Part shown: positions 1 through 13,100 of the stretch, one piece after another | Position numbering within the stretch: the first letter of the stretch is position 1 | Layout of the letters: every line of letters starts with the position of its first letter | Assembly: GCA_021442155.1 (NCBI GenBank) | Contig: CM038222.1 | Span: 18,362,923-18,426,922, forward strand | Reading direction: 5' to 3' | Source of the DNA: Cymbidium sinense | Lineage: Eukaryota; Streptophyta; Magnoliopsida; Asparagales; Orchidaceae | Length of the DNA: 64,000 nucleotides | The notes under the pieces: generated by a model | The model's database searches: none | Told to the model about the DNA's origin: nothing | What the model saw: only the letters and a program-made list of their open reading frames with translations | Made by a program: the position numbers and the translations under genes

Positions 1-575
1 TTAGGTTTTATTTATTTTAGTTTAGGTTTAGTTTTAGTTTATTTTGTTTATTTTATTTTTATTTTAGGTTTAGGTTTTTTTTTAAATTTTGGGTTTAAGT
101 TTTATTTTTTATTGATTTTTTTGTTTTTATTTTTAGGTTTACCGTTTAGGTTTAGGTTTTTATTTAGTTTTTCTTTTATATTAATTTAGGTTTGTTTTAT
201 TTTTATTTTATATTTAGTTTGTATTTTATTAGGTTTTTATTATTAATTTTTTGATTCTTAGGTTTATTTTATTTTTTAGTTTAGATTTTTATTTCTTTCA
301 TTTTAGTTTATTTTAAAATTTTATTTTATTTTATTTTTAGGTTTAGGTTTAGGTTTTAGTTTAGCTTTTTATTTTATTATTTTTTTATTTTGGTTTAGGT
401 TTATTTATTTATTTTATTATTAGATTTTATTTAGTTTAGGTTTAGGTTTTTAGGTTTTAAGGGTTAAGGGTTTAGGGTTTAGCATTTCGGATTTAGGGTT
501 TTAGGGTTTAGGGTTTAGGGTTAGGGTTTAAGGTTTAAGGTTTAGGGTTTAGTGTTGAGTGTTTAGGGTGTAGGT
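1..575 (+). repeat. Degenerate telomere-like (TTTAGG/TTTAGGG) array, left edge
   Basis: T-rich sequence made of TTTAGG, TTTATTTTA and TTTAGGG-like words, with the G-rich strand on +. From about 450 it becomes TTTAGGG-rich. It breaks down between about 545 and 590 (TTTAGGGTGTAGGTACAA) into the AT-rich domain that follows. No gene is visible. The repeats are too degenerate to be an active telomere end. Confidence 0.9.
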
Positions 576-3500
576 ACAATACAATACAGTACATACTATA
601 CTATGTTATAGTGTGTAGGGTAAAGTAGTACATACTACACTATATTATATTAATATCTGATACATACATACTACAATAGTGCGGTGTATTATATTATACA
701 ACACTCACTATTGTATCTTCACTATACACTTTATATACTATACTATAGTATGGGTATGATATATATATATTGGTATAGTATGGTAGTATATAATAGTGTA
801 GTAGTAGTGTTATAGTATACCTTATCTTTAGTAATAATATAGCATTATAAACTCATTACTATATTATAGTGTAGTGTATAAATGTAGTAGTTATAATATA
901 GTATAGTATAGTATATAGTGCTAGTGTAGTGTAGTATAGTATATACTACACTATAAGTGTATAGGTATTGTGTATTGTATAAAACCAATACCCAACTTTA
1001 TAATTATAACATAAGCACACTTCACTTTGCAATATATAATATGTAGTATAATTATATTATATGGTTACATGTGTGTAATAATTATGTATTGCTACACTAT
1101 GAATTAAACATAACATACCATTATATGTAGTGTCTTATATATGGTATGTAACTACTACTATAATATATTATAATCTTTGTATAATATTATATGGTGGTAT
1201 GTATATCTACTATACCATATAGTATGTGTAGTGTAGTATAAGTTAAGTATAGTGTTGTGATATATAGTATAGTATACCATATACATTATAGACTATACAC
1301 ACTATATATACACTATACTACACTATACTACAGACAATGTATAGTATATAGTGTTATATACATTCTATATGGTATATAGTGTATGCCATACATAGTATAG
1401 TAAATACACTATACGCTATACACATATTGTAATAGTTACTAGTGTATATACCTCACTATAATCTATAGCTATACTATGTACCTTTACACTATAATGGTAT
1501 AGTATCATCATAATTTAATACTATGGTTATCTTATACACTATGCTTATTTATTTTTATTACTGGTTTACTATACACTATGTTGTTTATATATGGTGTAAT
1601 ATTACACTCACATTAATATGTTGTGTGGTATGGTAGTGTTGTTATCTTATGTATGTCAATACCACACTATCTTATGCACTTTTATCGTACTGTATCTTGT
1701 ACTGCATATACTATGCTATATGCCATATGGTATATAATATTATAAACAATGTATAGTAAATACAGTATGGTGCAGTAATGACATCTATGATACCTATCAT
1801 ATTATCTTGTGTGTGGTAGTATGGTATAAATTATAATTATAGTGTTCGTGGGGTGGTATGTGGTATGTTGTGTATATGCTATGCTATTGCTATTACTTAT
1901 ACCTATTACACTACAATATTGCTTTGTGTATTATGTGTAATAAGTAAATAAGTATGTTATATTATCTTATATCTAAAACATATACTATAAGTAATTATAT
2001 TATGTATGGTAATTATGCTTATGGTATCATTATGGTACATGTTGTTATATATAATATATATGAATATGGCATATTATGTATATAGTTAGTAGTATACGCA
2101 TTCAGTGCACTCATATATATGCCTGACACCACTACACCTTTATAAATATACAGTATATAAACTTGTGTATATCATAGGTTTTGTATGGTATGGTATAGTG
2201 ATGTATGTGTGTAATATAAGTATAGTATGGTATGGTGTGGTATATGCTTATACTATATACTATACATCATCTTTACATACACTTACAATACATACACTAT
2301 ATAAATTATATATATAATATAAGTTATGGTGCAAAAGAAAAGTGTATGGTATATGTTATACTTTATATACTATCTTATGCTTATATATATCATAACACCT
2401 CTTATATGCACATACTTATGCATGTAGTTATATGATATAATATATGTATGTATATGGTGTATAATGTGGTATACATATGTAGTATGTGTATATATGTATT
2501 ATTATGATATGGCATGGTGTGGTATGTTACTTACACTATACATACGGTACTATGGTGTATGGTATGGTATATACACTCTTGTACTACATACTATCTTGAA
2601 TACACTATTACACAACATTTGTTGCTACTGCTTATACACCATATATAAATGGCATATATATGCACAACATGCTACTATAATAATATTGTATGGTTTTGCT
2701 TATATACTTGATTATCTTTGCGTAATTATCTTGCTATACACAACATCTTACCCATTGTCTTTATCTTGCTATATTATGGTGTAAGCGATTAGTATACCAT
2801 ACTATACTACAATATTATAACTATTATACTATAGTATATATAGTAGTGTTATAATATTGTTTATATGTATAGTATAGTGTAGTGTATATATATATACACT
2901 ATACACACTACCATACTATCTTACTACACGTTAATTATGCCTGCTTATTATATATAAAGGATGTGTAGTGTTATAGTGGTATATCGCTATACTACTTACA
3001 CCATATAGATAGTGGTATAGTATTGTAATATGTATATATGGTATATAAGTAGTGTAGTATAAATATGAATTATATAGATGTATTATAAAATGTGGTATAT
3101 ATGGTATGGTATATTATATGTATATACATATACTATACCTACAATATATGGTGTATGGTATATCATGGTTATATATATACTATATACATAGCTCTACCAT
3201 ACGTAATACATTGTAGTATAATATTATATGGGTATATCTAGCATATGTATGTGGTATATTAATAGATAATATTTATCTTTATCTTGTGCATAATGTTATA
3301 TGGTGTATATATAAGCGTGGTTAATGATATTAATAATAATAATAAATACTTATTTTATACATATTGTTATTATGTATAATTATAATAATAACTACATCTT
3401 GTATTATATAATTATTATATTATTGTGCTATTGTATACATTGTTATGTGTACTTTACCATTATCTTGCATGCATTACATCTTACTATACTATCTATCATT

Positions 3501-5990
3501 TATTTATTAATAATATGTTTGTGCATGTTACATACATGCATTATCTATGCCTGTGATGCTTTGTATTGCCATAATGCGCATATACTTTGTACTTATATGC
3601 ATGCACATGCTGTATGCTTGTACTGGTGCTTTATCTTTTTCTTTATAATTACATCTATGCTATTGCGCTAAAATACGGCTTTGCCATACCAATACATCTG
3701 CTATGCTAAAGCATTTTTTACATGTTATGCTTTGCTACCGGCACTGCACTATATTTTGCACGCACTACTTTATCTTGTACATGCGTTGTCTATACGTTAT
3801 TGCTTGTACTTTGCACGCTGCACCATTTGCTACCAATGGTGCATAGTGTATAATGTGGTGTTACAGTTGATGTGTTAATAATATTATGCCATATGTATAT
3901 GGTGCGGTGATATGATGTGGTGTATATAAATGGTGTACATATACTTATGCTTTATGGTATGGTAATATTATAGCATATTATATGTATAATCTACCATAAT
4001 CACAATATATATGTTATGTATGTTATGCAATACTATCTTGCATTGCCGTGTAATCTATATATTATGCTACTATATATAACCACTTGCTTTATGCTATCTT
4101 GTAATCTTATAACTTACACATGCATGGTGTTGTGATTATACTATGTCATAAATGCATCTTGCATATATTATATACATACATACATGCATACTCTGTGTAT
4201 ATATGTATATATATATGTGTGTATTGCTATACTTATGGTATGTTATTTGTGTGTGTGTGTATTATACACGTTACGTGTATGTTACTATCACCATTCTTGT
4301 ACTTATGAGTAGTTATGCATGGTGTGTATAGTGGTTATATGGTATGTTAATTGCTTATACACCTGCATGCATACTATGGTATGGTATGTATCTATAGATA
4401 TGGTTATAGTTAATATGCTACACTATATATGGTGTTATTGTATGGTGTATGGTATGGTGGTCTGCAATATGCTATATACCACCAACACATACACCACCAA
4501 TATGCTACGCATATCATGGTGGTAGTGGTTGTGGCATAGTATAGTGCATACTATCTTATACTAAAACACTTATATATGGTATAATATATATGTAACATTT
4601 ATACATACTATCATGTATCATGTATACTATATGCTTTTGCATTATATAATATTATTACTCTATATATGGTAGTATATAACACAATGTTGTGAGCATAACT
4701 ACTATTATTATATATATACCTTTTCTACCACTTCTAAAAACTATATGCTACCCTTTATGCACCATGTTATATGGTGTATAGTATAGTATATGGTGTTTTT
4801 GGATATACTATTTTATGATATCTATACTATGCATATTTATGTATGTTATGGTATGGTATATATATATATATATACACTATATATACCATATGTGTACAAT
4901 TATCTTGTACCATATCATCTATATTATGAACACATAATTATTATTATGTAAAACCTACATAATAATATCGTGATTATTGCATGGTATGGGATATGGGTAT
5001 ATATGGTATGGTTTGGTCTGATATTACACACACACCACTATGATGTATGCATATGGTATAATTATTATTGTATAATTGTGATACTCTTATGTTTATGGTG
5101 CTTATACTATATCTTATGCTACTATACTACTAATAATTATGGTATATATGGTATGGTAGGTGTTTGTGTGATATTATTATGCATATATATATACGCTATC
5201 TTTACTATATCATACCATATACTATGCTACATTGCATTGGTGTATACATCTTTATATTATATCTATACATACCTTATAACTATATAACACTCTTACACCA
5301 TAATATATATATGCTATATTACTATATGTACTATGCTATATAATGTGTTATTGTAACATAATATGTATAATAATGTATATTATGGTGCATAATATATGGT
5401 ATGTTGTATATGCAATACTATTGAGTGTAAGCATAAGAGTATGGTATAGTGTATGTGTGTATGTTATGTGTGTTTGTGGTTAAATATGTTACTACCACTT
5501 TATATGCTACATGATATCATGGTAGTGGTGGTAGTTGGCGGCAGTAAAGGTATGGTATTGTTATCTTATATATCTTATATCTTATCTTGTGTGGTATAAT
5601 AGTGGGGTTTATATGGTATAATTTATAAATGTATGTACACCTATGCTATGCTATAGTAATGGTATGCACTACGCACGCATATCTACACCATACCTACTAA
5701 AATATTATAACTATTGCTATCCTCTTTACTTGTTATATCATATGTTAAATGTTATAAGTATATAACTATTGTATATATGTATACACTATGTTAATGACAC
5801 TACAATACTATATGTCTTACTATAATGCTACAAGTATATATTATGTACTGTTACACTAGTATATACTATACTATACATACACTATACATACACTATCAAT
5901 ATTATACTTGTGTACTATAGTATAATACTATACTATATAATAGTACTATATACTATATTATATATTATAGTATATTATACATACACTTGT
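576..5990. repeat. AT-rich, homopolymer-poor low-complexity domain
   Basis: About 5.4 kb composed mainly of TATAGTA, TATGGTA, TACTATAC, TGTATA and CATATA words, that is largely alternating purine and pyrimidine, with few A or T runs longer than four. Both TAGTATAG and CTATACTA words occur close together, so many short inverted repeats are possible (for example around 1255-1345). ATCTTG/ATCTTA words recur more than 20 times on + (for example near 1643, 1668, 1692, 2370, 2591, 2727, 2761, 3779, 4917, 5560), and I did not notice the reverse complement AAGAT. Open frames of 60-115 codons here are biased toward Y, I, M, C and H and look like compositional by-products. The right edge directly abuts glycine-rich pseudogene copy 1. 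I do not recognise this as a named satellite. Confidence 0.75.
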
Positions 5991-6150
5991 ATAACCACCA
6001 CTACTACGACCACCGCCACTATATCCACCAGGACATCCAGATCCTGCACTGCACTGCGATAACTCCAGCCTCTGGCTTTTCCTCCACCACTAGATCTAAA
6101 CTGAGTATGGTTGACGATGATGTTCTCGCTGTCAAGGTTTTGCTCATTCT
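5991..6150 (-). pseudogene. Glycine-rich RNA-binding protein 3' fragment, copy 1 (left-truncated)
   Basis: Reading the - strand from 6150 gives a start like NEQNLDSENIIVNH, followed by an RSSGGG stretch. This matches the end of the RRM and the start of the glycine-rich tail of plant GRP7-type RNA-binding proteins (family pattern GMNGQNLDGRNITVNEAQSR). The reading frame is lost after about 45 codons. The codons matching N-E-A are changed here, so this copy lacks the NEA to N-stop mutation of copies 2-5. Its other end, carrying the 3' tail and UTR in the other copies, is missing because the AT-rich domain begins at about 5990. The right end stops at ATTCT before TAGGGTTT, exactly where the other copies stop. 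It is not functional. Confidence 0.75.
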
Positions 6151-6225
6151 TAGGGTTTATATTTATTTTTTAATTCATTTAGTTACTTTATGTTTTGGTT
6201 TAGGGTTTGGGGTTTAAGGTTATGG

Positions 6226-6267
6226 TTTAGGGTTTAGGGTTTAGGGTTTAGGGTTTAGGGTTTAGGG
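6226..6267 (+). repeat. Longest perfect TTTAGGG run noticed (six units)
   Basis: Six uninterrupted TTTAGGG heptamers, followed by TTTAAATT. A five-unit run lies at 9795-9829. I noticed no longer perfect run in the window, which fits old interstitial repeats rather than a recently telomerase-extended end. Confidence 0.85.
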
Positions 6268-8695
6268 TTTAAATTTTAGGGTTTTAAGGTTTACACTTTT
6301 ATGTCTTTAGAGTTAGGGTTTAGGGTTTAGGGTTTAGTATTTAGGCATTAGGGTTTAGGGTTTTGAGGGTTTAGTGTTTAAGGTTTAGAGTTAGCTTAGG
6401 GTTTAGGGTTAGTTTAGTGTTTAGGGTTTTTATTATTTAGTGTTTAGGGTTTTAGCATTTTGCATTTAGGGTTAGGGTTAGGGTTTAAGGTTTAAGGTTT
6501 ATGGTTTAGGGTTTAGGGTTAGTTTAAGGTTTTGGGTTTTTTTATGGTTTAGGGTTTAGGGTTGTAGGTTTACAGTTGTAGGTTTAGGGTTTAGGGTTTA
6601 GGGGGTATTAGGGTTTAGGGTTTAGGATTTATGGTTTAGTGTTTAGGGTTTAGGGTTTAAATTTTTTTTAAAATTAATTAAAATAGTAGGTTTAGGTTTA
6701 TTTAGTTTTTTTAGTTTATTTTTTATTTTTATTTAGGTATGTTTTTATGTTTAGTTTAGTTTACTTATTTTAGTTTTATTTATTTTAGTTTAAGTTATTC
6801 ATTTCAATTTATTTTTTAGATTTTGGTTTAGGTTTTAGGGTTTAGGGTTTAGGGTTAGTTTAGGGCTTAGGGTTTAGGGTGTAGGTGTTAGATTTTAGGG
6901 TTTAGGGTTTTAGGGTTTATTCTTTTAAGGTTTAGGGTTTAGGGTTTAGGGTTTACGATTTATAGTTTAGGGTTATTGGTTTAGGGTTAGTTTTTGGGTT
7001 TAGGGTTTAGAGTTTAGGACTTAGGGTTTAAGGTTTTTTTTTAAAATTAAATAAATCGGTAGGTTTAGGTTTATTTAGTTTATTTTATTTATTTATTTTA
7101 GTTTATTTTTTGTTAGGTTTATTTTTATTTTTATTTAGTTTGCTTTATTTATTTTAGGTTTATTTATTTTAGTTTAGGTTTTTTTTATTTTAGATTATTA
7201 TTTTGGTTTTGGTTTAGGTTTAGGTTTATTTTTTAGTTCAATATTTTTTTTTATTTTTTAGGTTTAGGTTCTACTTTTTTATTTTTATATTTAAGTTTAG
7301 GTTTTTATTTTATTTTTGTAGGTTTAGGTTTTAGGTTTTTATTTTTGGTTTATTTTTTAGGTTATATTTTTTAGTTTATTTTATTTAATTTACTATAGGT
7401 TCAGGTTTAGGTTTAGTTTATTTATGGTTTAGGTTTGGGTTTTATTTGTTTTAGTTTAGTTTATTTTAGTTTAGGTTTAGGTTTATTTTATTTTATTTTT
7501 AGGTTTAGTTTGTTATTTAGTTTTAATTTAATTTTATTTTATTTTAAGTTTAGTTTATTTTTATTTTATGTTTAGTTTTTATTTTGGTAAGGTTTTTTAT
7601 GTTTTTCTATATTTTAATTTAGTTTTTATTTTTCTTTATTTTATTTTAGTGTATTTTAATTTTTTATTTTATTTTATTTTTAGGTTTAGGTTTAGGTTTT
7701 TATTTTATTTTATTTATTTTATTTTATTTAGGTTTATATTTATTTATTTATTTATTTTTTATGTTGTATTTAGTTCATGTTTAAGTTTTTATGTTTTTAG
7801 GGTTTAGTGTTTAGGGTGGGTTTACGGTTTTAAGGTTTAGGGTTTAGGGATAGGGTTTAGGGTTTAGGGTTTAGTGTTTTGGCTTTAGGGTTTATGGTTT
7901 TAGGTTAGCTTGGGGTTTAGTGTTAGTTTAGGGTTTAAGGTTTAGGGTTTAGGGTTTAGGGTTTAGGGTATAAGATTTAGGGTTTAGGGTTTACGGTTAG
8001 TTTATAGTTTAGGGTTTAGGGTTTAGGGTTTACTATTTAGAGTTAATGTTAGGGTTTAGGATTTAGGGTTTAGGGTTGTAGGTTTAGGGTTAGTTTAATG
8101 GTTTAGGGTTTAAGGTTTAGGGTTTAGGGTTTATGGTTTATGGTTAAGGTTTTTCAAAAAAAAATAATAATAAATAAACCTATCAGTTTAGGGTTATTTA
8201 GTTTATTTTTATTTATTTTAGTTTATCTTATATTTTATTTTAATTTTGTTTGGTTTATTTATTTTAGGTTTATTTAATTTAGTTTATTTTTTAGGTTTAA
8301 GTTTAGGTTTAGGTTTATATTTATTCTTTAGTTTAGTTTTATTTTTATATTATTTTTTAGGTTTAGGTTTTTTTTTTAATTTTTAGGCTTAGGTTTAGGT
8401 TTTTATTCTATTTTTTTAGGTTTAGGTTTTAGGTTTTTATTTTATGATTATTTTTAGGTTTCATTCTTTAGTTTAGGTTTAGGTTTATTTTTAATTTATT
8501 TAATATCATTTAAAGTTTAGGTTTAGTTTATTTGAGGTTTAGGTTTAGGTTCTATTTATTTTGGTTTAGTTTATTTTAGTTTAGGTTTATGCTTATTTTT
8601 TATTTTAGGTTTATGTTTTTTTTAGTTCAGCGTTAAGGTTTTCTTTTTTGTTTATTTTTAGGTTTTAGTTTTTATTTAGTTTTTATTTTATAAGG

Positions 8696-8779
8696 GGTTT
8701 TGTGCCACCATCCTTCAAGTTCTTTGATGGCAGTGGGAACCCACGATAACACATTGCACACTTTATAGCTCGCTATTTT
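8696..8779 (+). pseudogene. Ty3/gypsy gag N-terminal scrap
   Basis: This 84-base island of ordinary composition sits inside T-rich satellite. Frame 8696 reads GFVPPSFKFFDGSGNPR, then a TAA stop, then HIAHFIARY. The pattern P-x-F-K-x-F-D-G-S-G-N-P-x-x-H-I-x-H-F is the conserved leader of the capsid-like gag domain of plant Ty3/gypsy retrotransposons, where the stop position is normally Q (CAA to TAA). Nothing else of the element is visible on either side, so it is a very short relic, perhaps carried in as filler DNA. It is on the strand opposite to the other retroelement relics apart from the RTE at 51796. Confidence 0.65.
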
Positions 8780-9264
8780 ATTTAGTTTTTATTTAAATTA
8801 TTTTAAGTTTATTTCATTTTTATTTTAGGTTTAGTTTTTATTTTGTTAAGGTTTTTTATTTTTTTAGTTTTGTTTATATTTTCATTTATTTTATTTTAGT
8901 TTAGTTTTTAAATTTTATTTTATTTTCTCCTTAGGTTTAAGTTTTAATTTAGATTATTATTTTATTTTATTTTTTTGTTCAGGTTTTTTTATTTATTTTA
9001 TTTCTTGGTTTTATTTAGTTTAGGTTTAGGTTTTTAGCTTTTTAGGGATTAAGGTTTAGGGTTTGTTGAGGGTTTTGGGTTTAGCGTTTAGTGTTTATGG
9101 TTTTGGATTTAAGGTTTAGGTTTTAGGGTGTAGGGTTTAGGGTTTAAGGTTTTAGGGTTTAAGGTTTTGGGTTTAGGGTTTAGTATTTTTAGGGTTGAGG
9201 GTTTAGGTTTTAAGTATAGGGTTAAAGTTTTATTTTAGGGTTTACGGTTTTTGCTTTATTTTAT

Positions 9265-9720
9265 AATAGAGAACAAATTAAGATTCAATATTTCTTCTTT
9301 TCGATTTCATCAACGAAGTAACACACCAAGTTTACTTAGAGACAAGTGATGACATAGATCAAAAATGAGCACGCATAGAGCAAATCAAAAACCCTAGATA
9401 ACTAGAACCATCTCTATTATAAAGATAATTCCATGAGCAACAGATTGAATTAGCCATTCTTCAATTTCTCTAATTCCCATCAGAACCACCCTTGCCTCTC
9501 AAGTAGCGGGATCCACCATCATATCCCCTATCTCTACCTTCACCACCACCATGGCTATAGCCTCTGTCGCTCCTCCCGCTTACATAACCACCACTATTAT
9601 TACTATCACCTCAACATCCACAAGCACCTCCAGATCCCCCTCTGCCTTCGCCTCCACTGCCAGATTTAGACTAAGCCTAGTTGACGGTGATGTTTCTATC
9701 GTCAAGGTTCTATCCGTTCT
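9265..9720 (-). pseudogene. Glycine-rich RNA-binding protein 3' fragment, copy 2
   Basis: On the - strand this holds the end of the RRM, the glycine-rich tail and the 3' UTR of a plant GRP7-type RNA-binding protein gene. The sense strand starts at about 9720 (NxxNLDDRNITVN-stop-A-stop-SK), continues with Gly/Tyr/Arg/Ser-rich codons, and ends GYDGGSRYLRGKGGSDGN before a TAG near 9480. The remaining roughly 215 bases are UTR, ending near AATAGAGAACAAATT with a T-rich left flank that could be a decayed poly(A). Two in-frame stops replace E and Q of the family NEAQ motif; the first is shared with copies 3-5. Part of the Gly-rich codons (the SGGGYRS unit) is missing relative to copies 5 and 6. There is no promoter, start codon or upstream exon. 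Confidence 0.85.
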
Positions 9721-10104
9721 TAAGGTTTAAGTTTAGGTTTAGGTTTATTTTTTAATTTATTTAATTACTTTAGGTTTAGTTTTAGGGTTTGGGGTTTAGG
9801 GTTTAGGGTTTAGGGTTTAGGGTTTAGGGTTTTGAAATTAGGGTTTAGGGTGATTTTTTAAGTTAAGTATACTTGTAGGTTTAGGTTTATTTAGTTTATT
9901 TAGTTTATTTTATTTTATTTTTTTAGTTTAGTTAACTTATTTTAAGTTTAATATTTTAGTTTATTTTTTAGGTTTAGGTTTAGGTTTATTTTCTGTGGAG
10001 TTTTATTTTTATTTTATTTTTTATGTTAAGGTTGTATTTTTTTTTTTTTTTTAGGTTTAGGTCCCAATTTTTATTTTATTTTTTTAGGTTTAGGTTTTAG
10101 GTTT

Positions 10105-13100
10105 AATTTTTGATTTATTTTTTGGTTTTATATTTTAGTTTAGCTTTAGGTTATTTTTAATTTATTTTATTTTATTTAGTTTATGTTTAGGTTTAGGTTT
10201 AGTTTATTTTATGTTTATGTTTAGGTTTTATTTATTTTAGTTTAGGTTTATGTTTATTTTATTTTATTTATTTTATTTTTTATTTTAGGTTTAGGTTTTT
10301 TTTAGTTTAGAGTTTAGGTTTCATTTTTGAGTTATTTTTAGATTTTACTTTTAGGTATTTTTTTGTTTAGGTTTTAATTTAGTTTTATTTTTATTTTATT
10401 TTAGGTTAATTTTATTTTTATTTACATTTAGTTTTTATTTTATTAAGGTTTTTCATTCTTAGGTTTATTTTATTTTTTAGTTTAGTTTAAGTTTTTCCAT
10501 ATTTTATTTTAGTTTATTTTTATTTTATTTTATTTTTAGGTTTAGGTTTTGGTTTTAGCTTAGGTTTTTATTTTAATTTATTTTTTAATTTTATTTAGGT
10601 TTAGGTTTTTTATTTATTTTATTTTAGGTTTTCTTTACTTTTGGTTTAGGTTTTGGTTTTAGGGGTTTAGGGTTTTGGGCTTATGGTTTTAAGGTTTAGG
10701 GTTTTAGGTTTTTGGGTTTAGGGTTAAGGTTTAGGGCTTAGTGTTTTAAGGTTTAGGGTTTTAGGTTTTTGGGTTTAGGGTTAGGGTTTAGGGCTTAGTG
10801 TTTAGCCTTTAGGGTTTAGGGTTTTTAGTGTATAAGGTTTAGGGTTTAGGGTTATCTTTGGGTTTATGGTTAGTTTAGGGTTTAGGGTTAGTTTATGATT
10901 TAGGGTTTAGGGTTTTTAGGGTTTAAGGTTAGTTTATGGTTTAGGGTTTAGGATTTTAGGATTTAGGGATCTGGGTTTAGGGTTTAGGTTTAGGATTTGT
11001 GATTATGGTCTAGGGTTTTGGGTTTCTGGTTAGTTTAGGATTTAGGGTTGTAAGTTTAGGATTTGGGGTTTAGGGTTAGTTTTAGGGTTTAGGGTTTAGG
11101 GTTTATGGTTTACAATTTAGGGTTTAAGGTTTATGATTTGTTTTCAAAAAATAATAATAATTATAAGTAAACCGATAGGTTTAGGTTTATTTAATTATTT
11201 AGTTTAGTTTTTATTTATTTTCGTTTATTTAATATTTTATTTTAATTTAGGTTTATTTTTTATTTTGATTTAGTTTGGTTTATTTATTTTAGGTTTATTA
11301 ATTTTACTTTAGGTTTTTGATTTTAGTTTATGTTTTTTGGATTAGGCTTAGGCTTATGTTTATTTTTTTAATTTAGTTTTATTTTTATTTTAGTTTTTAG
11401 GTTTAAGTTTTATTTTTTTATGTTTAGGTTTAGGTTCAGCTTTTTATTTTACTTTTTCAGGTTTAGGTTTTAGGTTTTAGGTTTTATTTTAGCTTTATTT
11501 TTAGGTTTTATTTTTTAGTTTAGGTTTAGGTCTATTTTTAGTTTATTTTCTTTTATTTAGTTTGTGGTTTAGGTTTAGTTCATTTTTGGTTTAGGTTTAG
11601 GTTTTATTTATTTTAGTTTAGTTTATTTTAGTTTAGGTTTAAGTTTATTTTATTTTATTCATTTTATTTTTATTTTAGGTTTAGTTTTTATTTTTAGTTT
11701 AGGATTTGGGTTTTATTTATTATTTATTTTCAGGTTTAGGTTTTTATTTAGCTTTTATTTTATTTTATTTTAGGTTTATTTTATTTTTTATTTAAAATTT
11801 ATTTTTATTTTATTTAGGTTTATTATTCTTAGGTTTATTTTATTTTATTTATTTAGTTTAAATTTTTATTTATTTTATTTTAGTTTATTTTAATTAGTTT
11901 ATTTTATTTTATTTTTAGGTTTAGATTTAAATTTTTGTTTAGGTTTTTATTTTATTTTATTTTATATTTTATTTAGGTTTAGGCTTATTTATTTATTTTA
12001 TTTTTAGGTTTTATTTACTTTTGGTTGAGGTTTTTAGGTTTTTAGGTTTTTAAGGTTTATGGTTTAGGGTTTAGGGTTTAGGGTTTTAGGGTTTTGGGTT
12101 TTAGGGTTTAGGGTTTAGTGCTTATAATTTAGGGTTAGGGTTTTTAGGTTTATGTTTTAGGTTTTCATTTTTGATTTATTTTTTTGTTTTACATTTTAGT
12201 TTAGGTTTAGATTTATTTTTAATTTATTTTATTTTATTTAGTTTATGTTTAGGTTTAGGTTTAGTTTGTTTTAAGTTTTTGTTTAGGTTTTATTTATTTT
12301 AGTTTAAGGTTAGGTTTATTTTATTTTTATTTTAGGTTTAGGGTTTAGGTTTTATTTTTTATTTATTTTTAGGTTTATTTTTTTGTTTAGGTTTTAATTT
12401 AGTTTTTATTTTATTTTATTTTAGGTTAATTTTATTTTTATTTACCTCTAGTTTTTTATTTTCTTAAGGTTTTTCATTCTTTGGTTTATTTTATTTTTTA
12501 TTTTTGGTTAGGTTTTTCTTTATTTTATTTTTATTTTATTTTAGTTTTAGGTTTTTATTTTAATTTATTTTTAAATTTTATTTAGGTTTAAGTTTTTTTA
12601 TTTTTTTTAAGTTTTATTTAGTTTAGGTTTAGGTTTTTAGGTTTTTAGAGGTTTAGGGTTTAGGATTTTATGGTTTTGGGTTTTAAGTTTTAGGGTTTAG
12701 GGTTAGGGTTTAGGGTTTTGGTTTTAGGGCTTAGTGTTTAGGATTTAGGGTTTAGGTTTTAGGTTTAGGGTTTAGGGTTTAGGGTTTATGATTTAGGGTT
12801 ATCTTAGGGTTTAGGGTTAGTTTAGGGTTTAGGCTTTAGGCTTTAGGGTTTTGGCTTTTTAGGGTTTAAGGTTAGTTTAGGGTTTAGGGTTTAAAACTTT
12901 ATGATTTAGGGATTTGGATTTAGGGTTTATGGTTAGTGTTTGGGTTTAGGGTTTAGGGTTTAGGGTTTTGTGTTGGTTTAGGTTTTAGGGTTTTTTAGGG
13001 TTTAAGTTTTAGGGTTTGTTTTAGGGTTTACAATTTATGGTTTAGGATTTAGGTTTTAGGTTTTATGGTTTTTTTTAAAAAAAATAAAAATACTTAGTAA

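Larger units (their letters stand above)
6151..9264 (+). repeat. Degenerate telomere-like higher-order array, segment 1
   Basis: TTTAGGG-rich blocks (6190-6660, 6830-7035, 7795-8150, 9030-9240) alternate with T-rich TTTATTTT/TTTAGG stretches. The change from G-rich to T-rich is marked each time by an A-rich box (T-run, AAAATTAAATAAATCGGTAGG and variants) at about 6660, 7040 and 8155. The first 50 bases after the pseudogene (TTTATTTTTTAATTCATTTAG and onward) recur after copies 2-5 as well. The only foreign island is the gag scrap at 8696-8779. No gene is seen in the rest. Confidence 0.9.

Noticed and set aside
1..575. Functional telomere
   Set aside because: Repeats are degenerate, perfect TTTAGGG runs are at most about six units, and the array continues with genes and transposons on both sides.
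2105..5287. Open frames of 62-115 codons in the AT-rich domain (2464-2784, 3324-3671, 4970-5287 and others)
   Set aside because: Composition is dictated by TATA/TATGG words (Y, I, C, M, H), there is no domain, and overlapping frames are open equally.
7568..7807. Phe/Tyr/Leu-rich open frames in T-rich satellite (also 25965-26177)
   Set aside because: They are translations of TTTATTTT/TTTAGG repeats and have no independent support.
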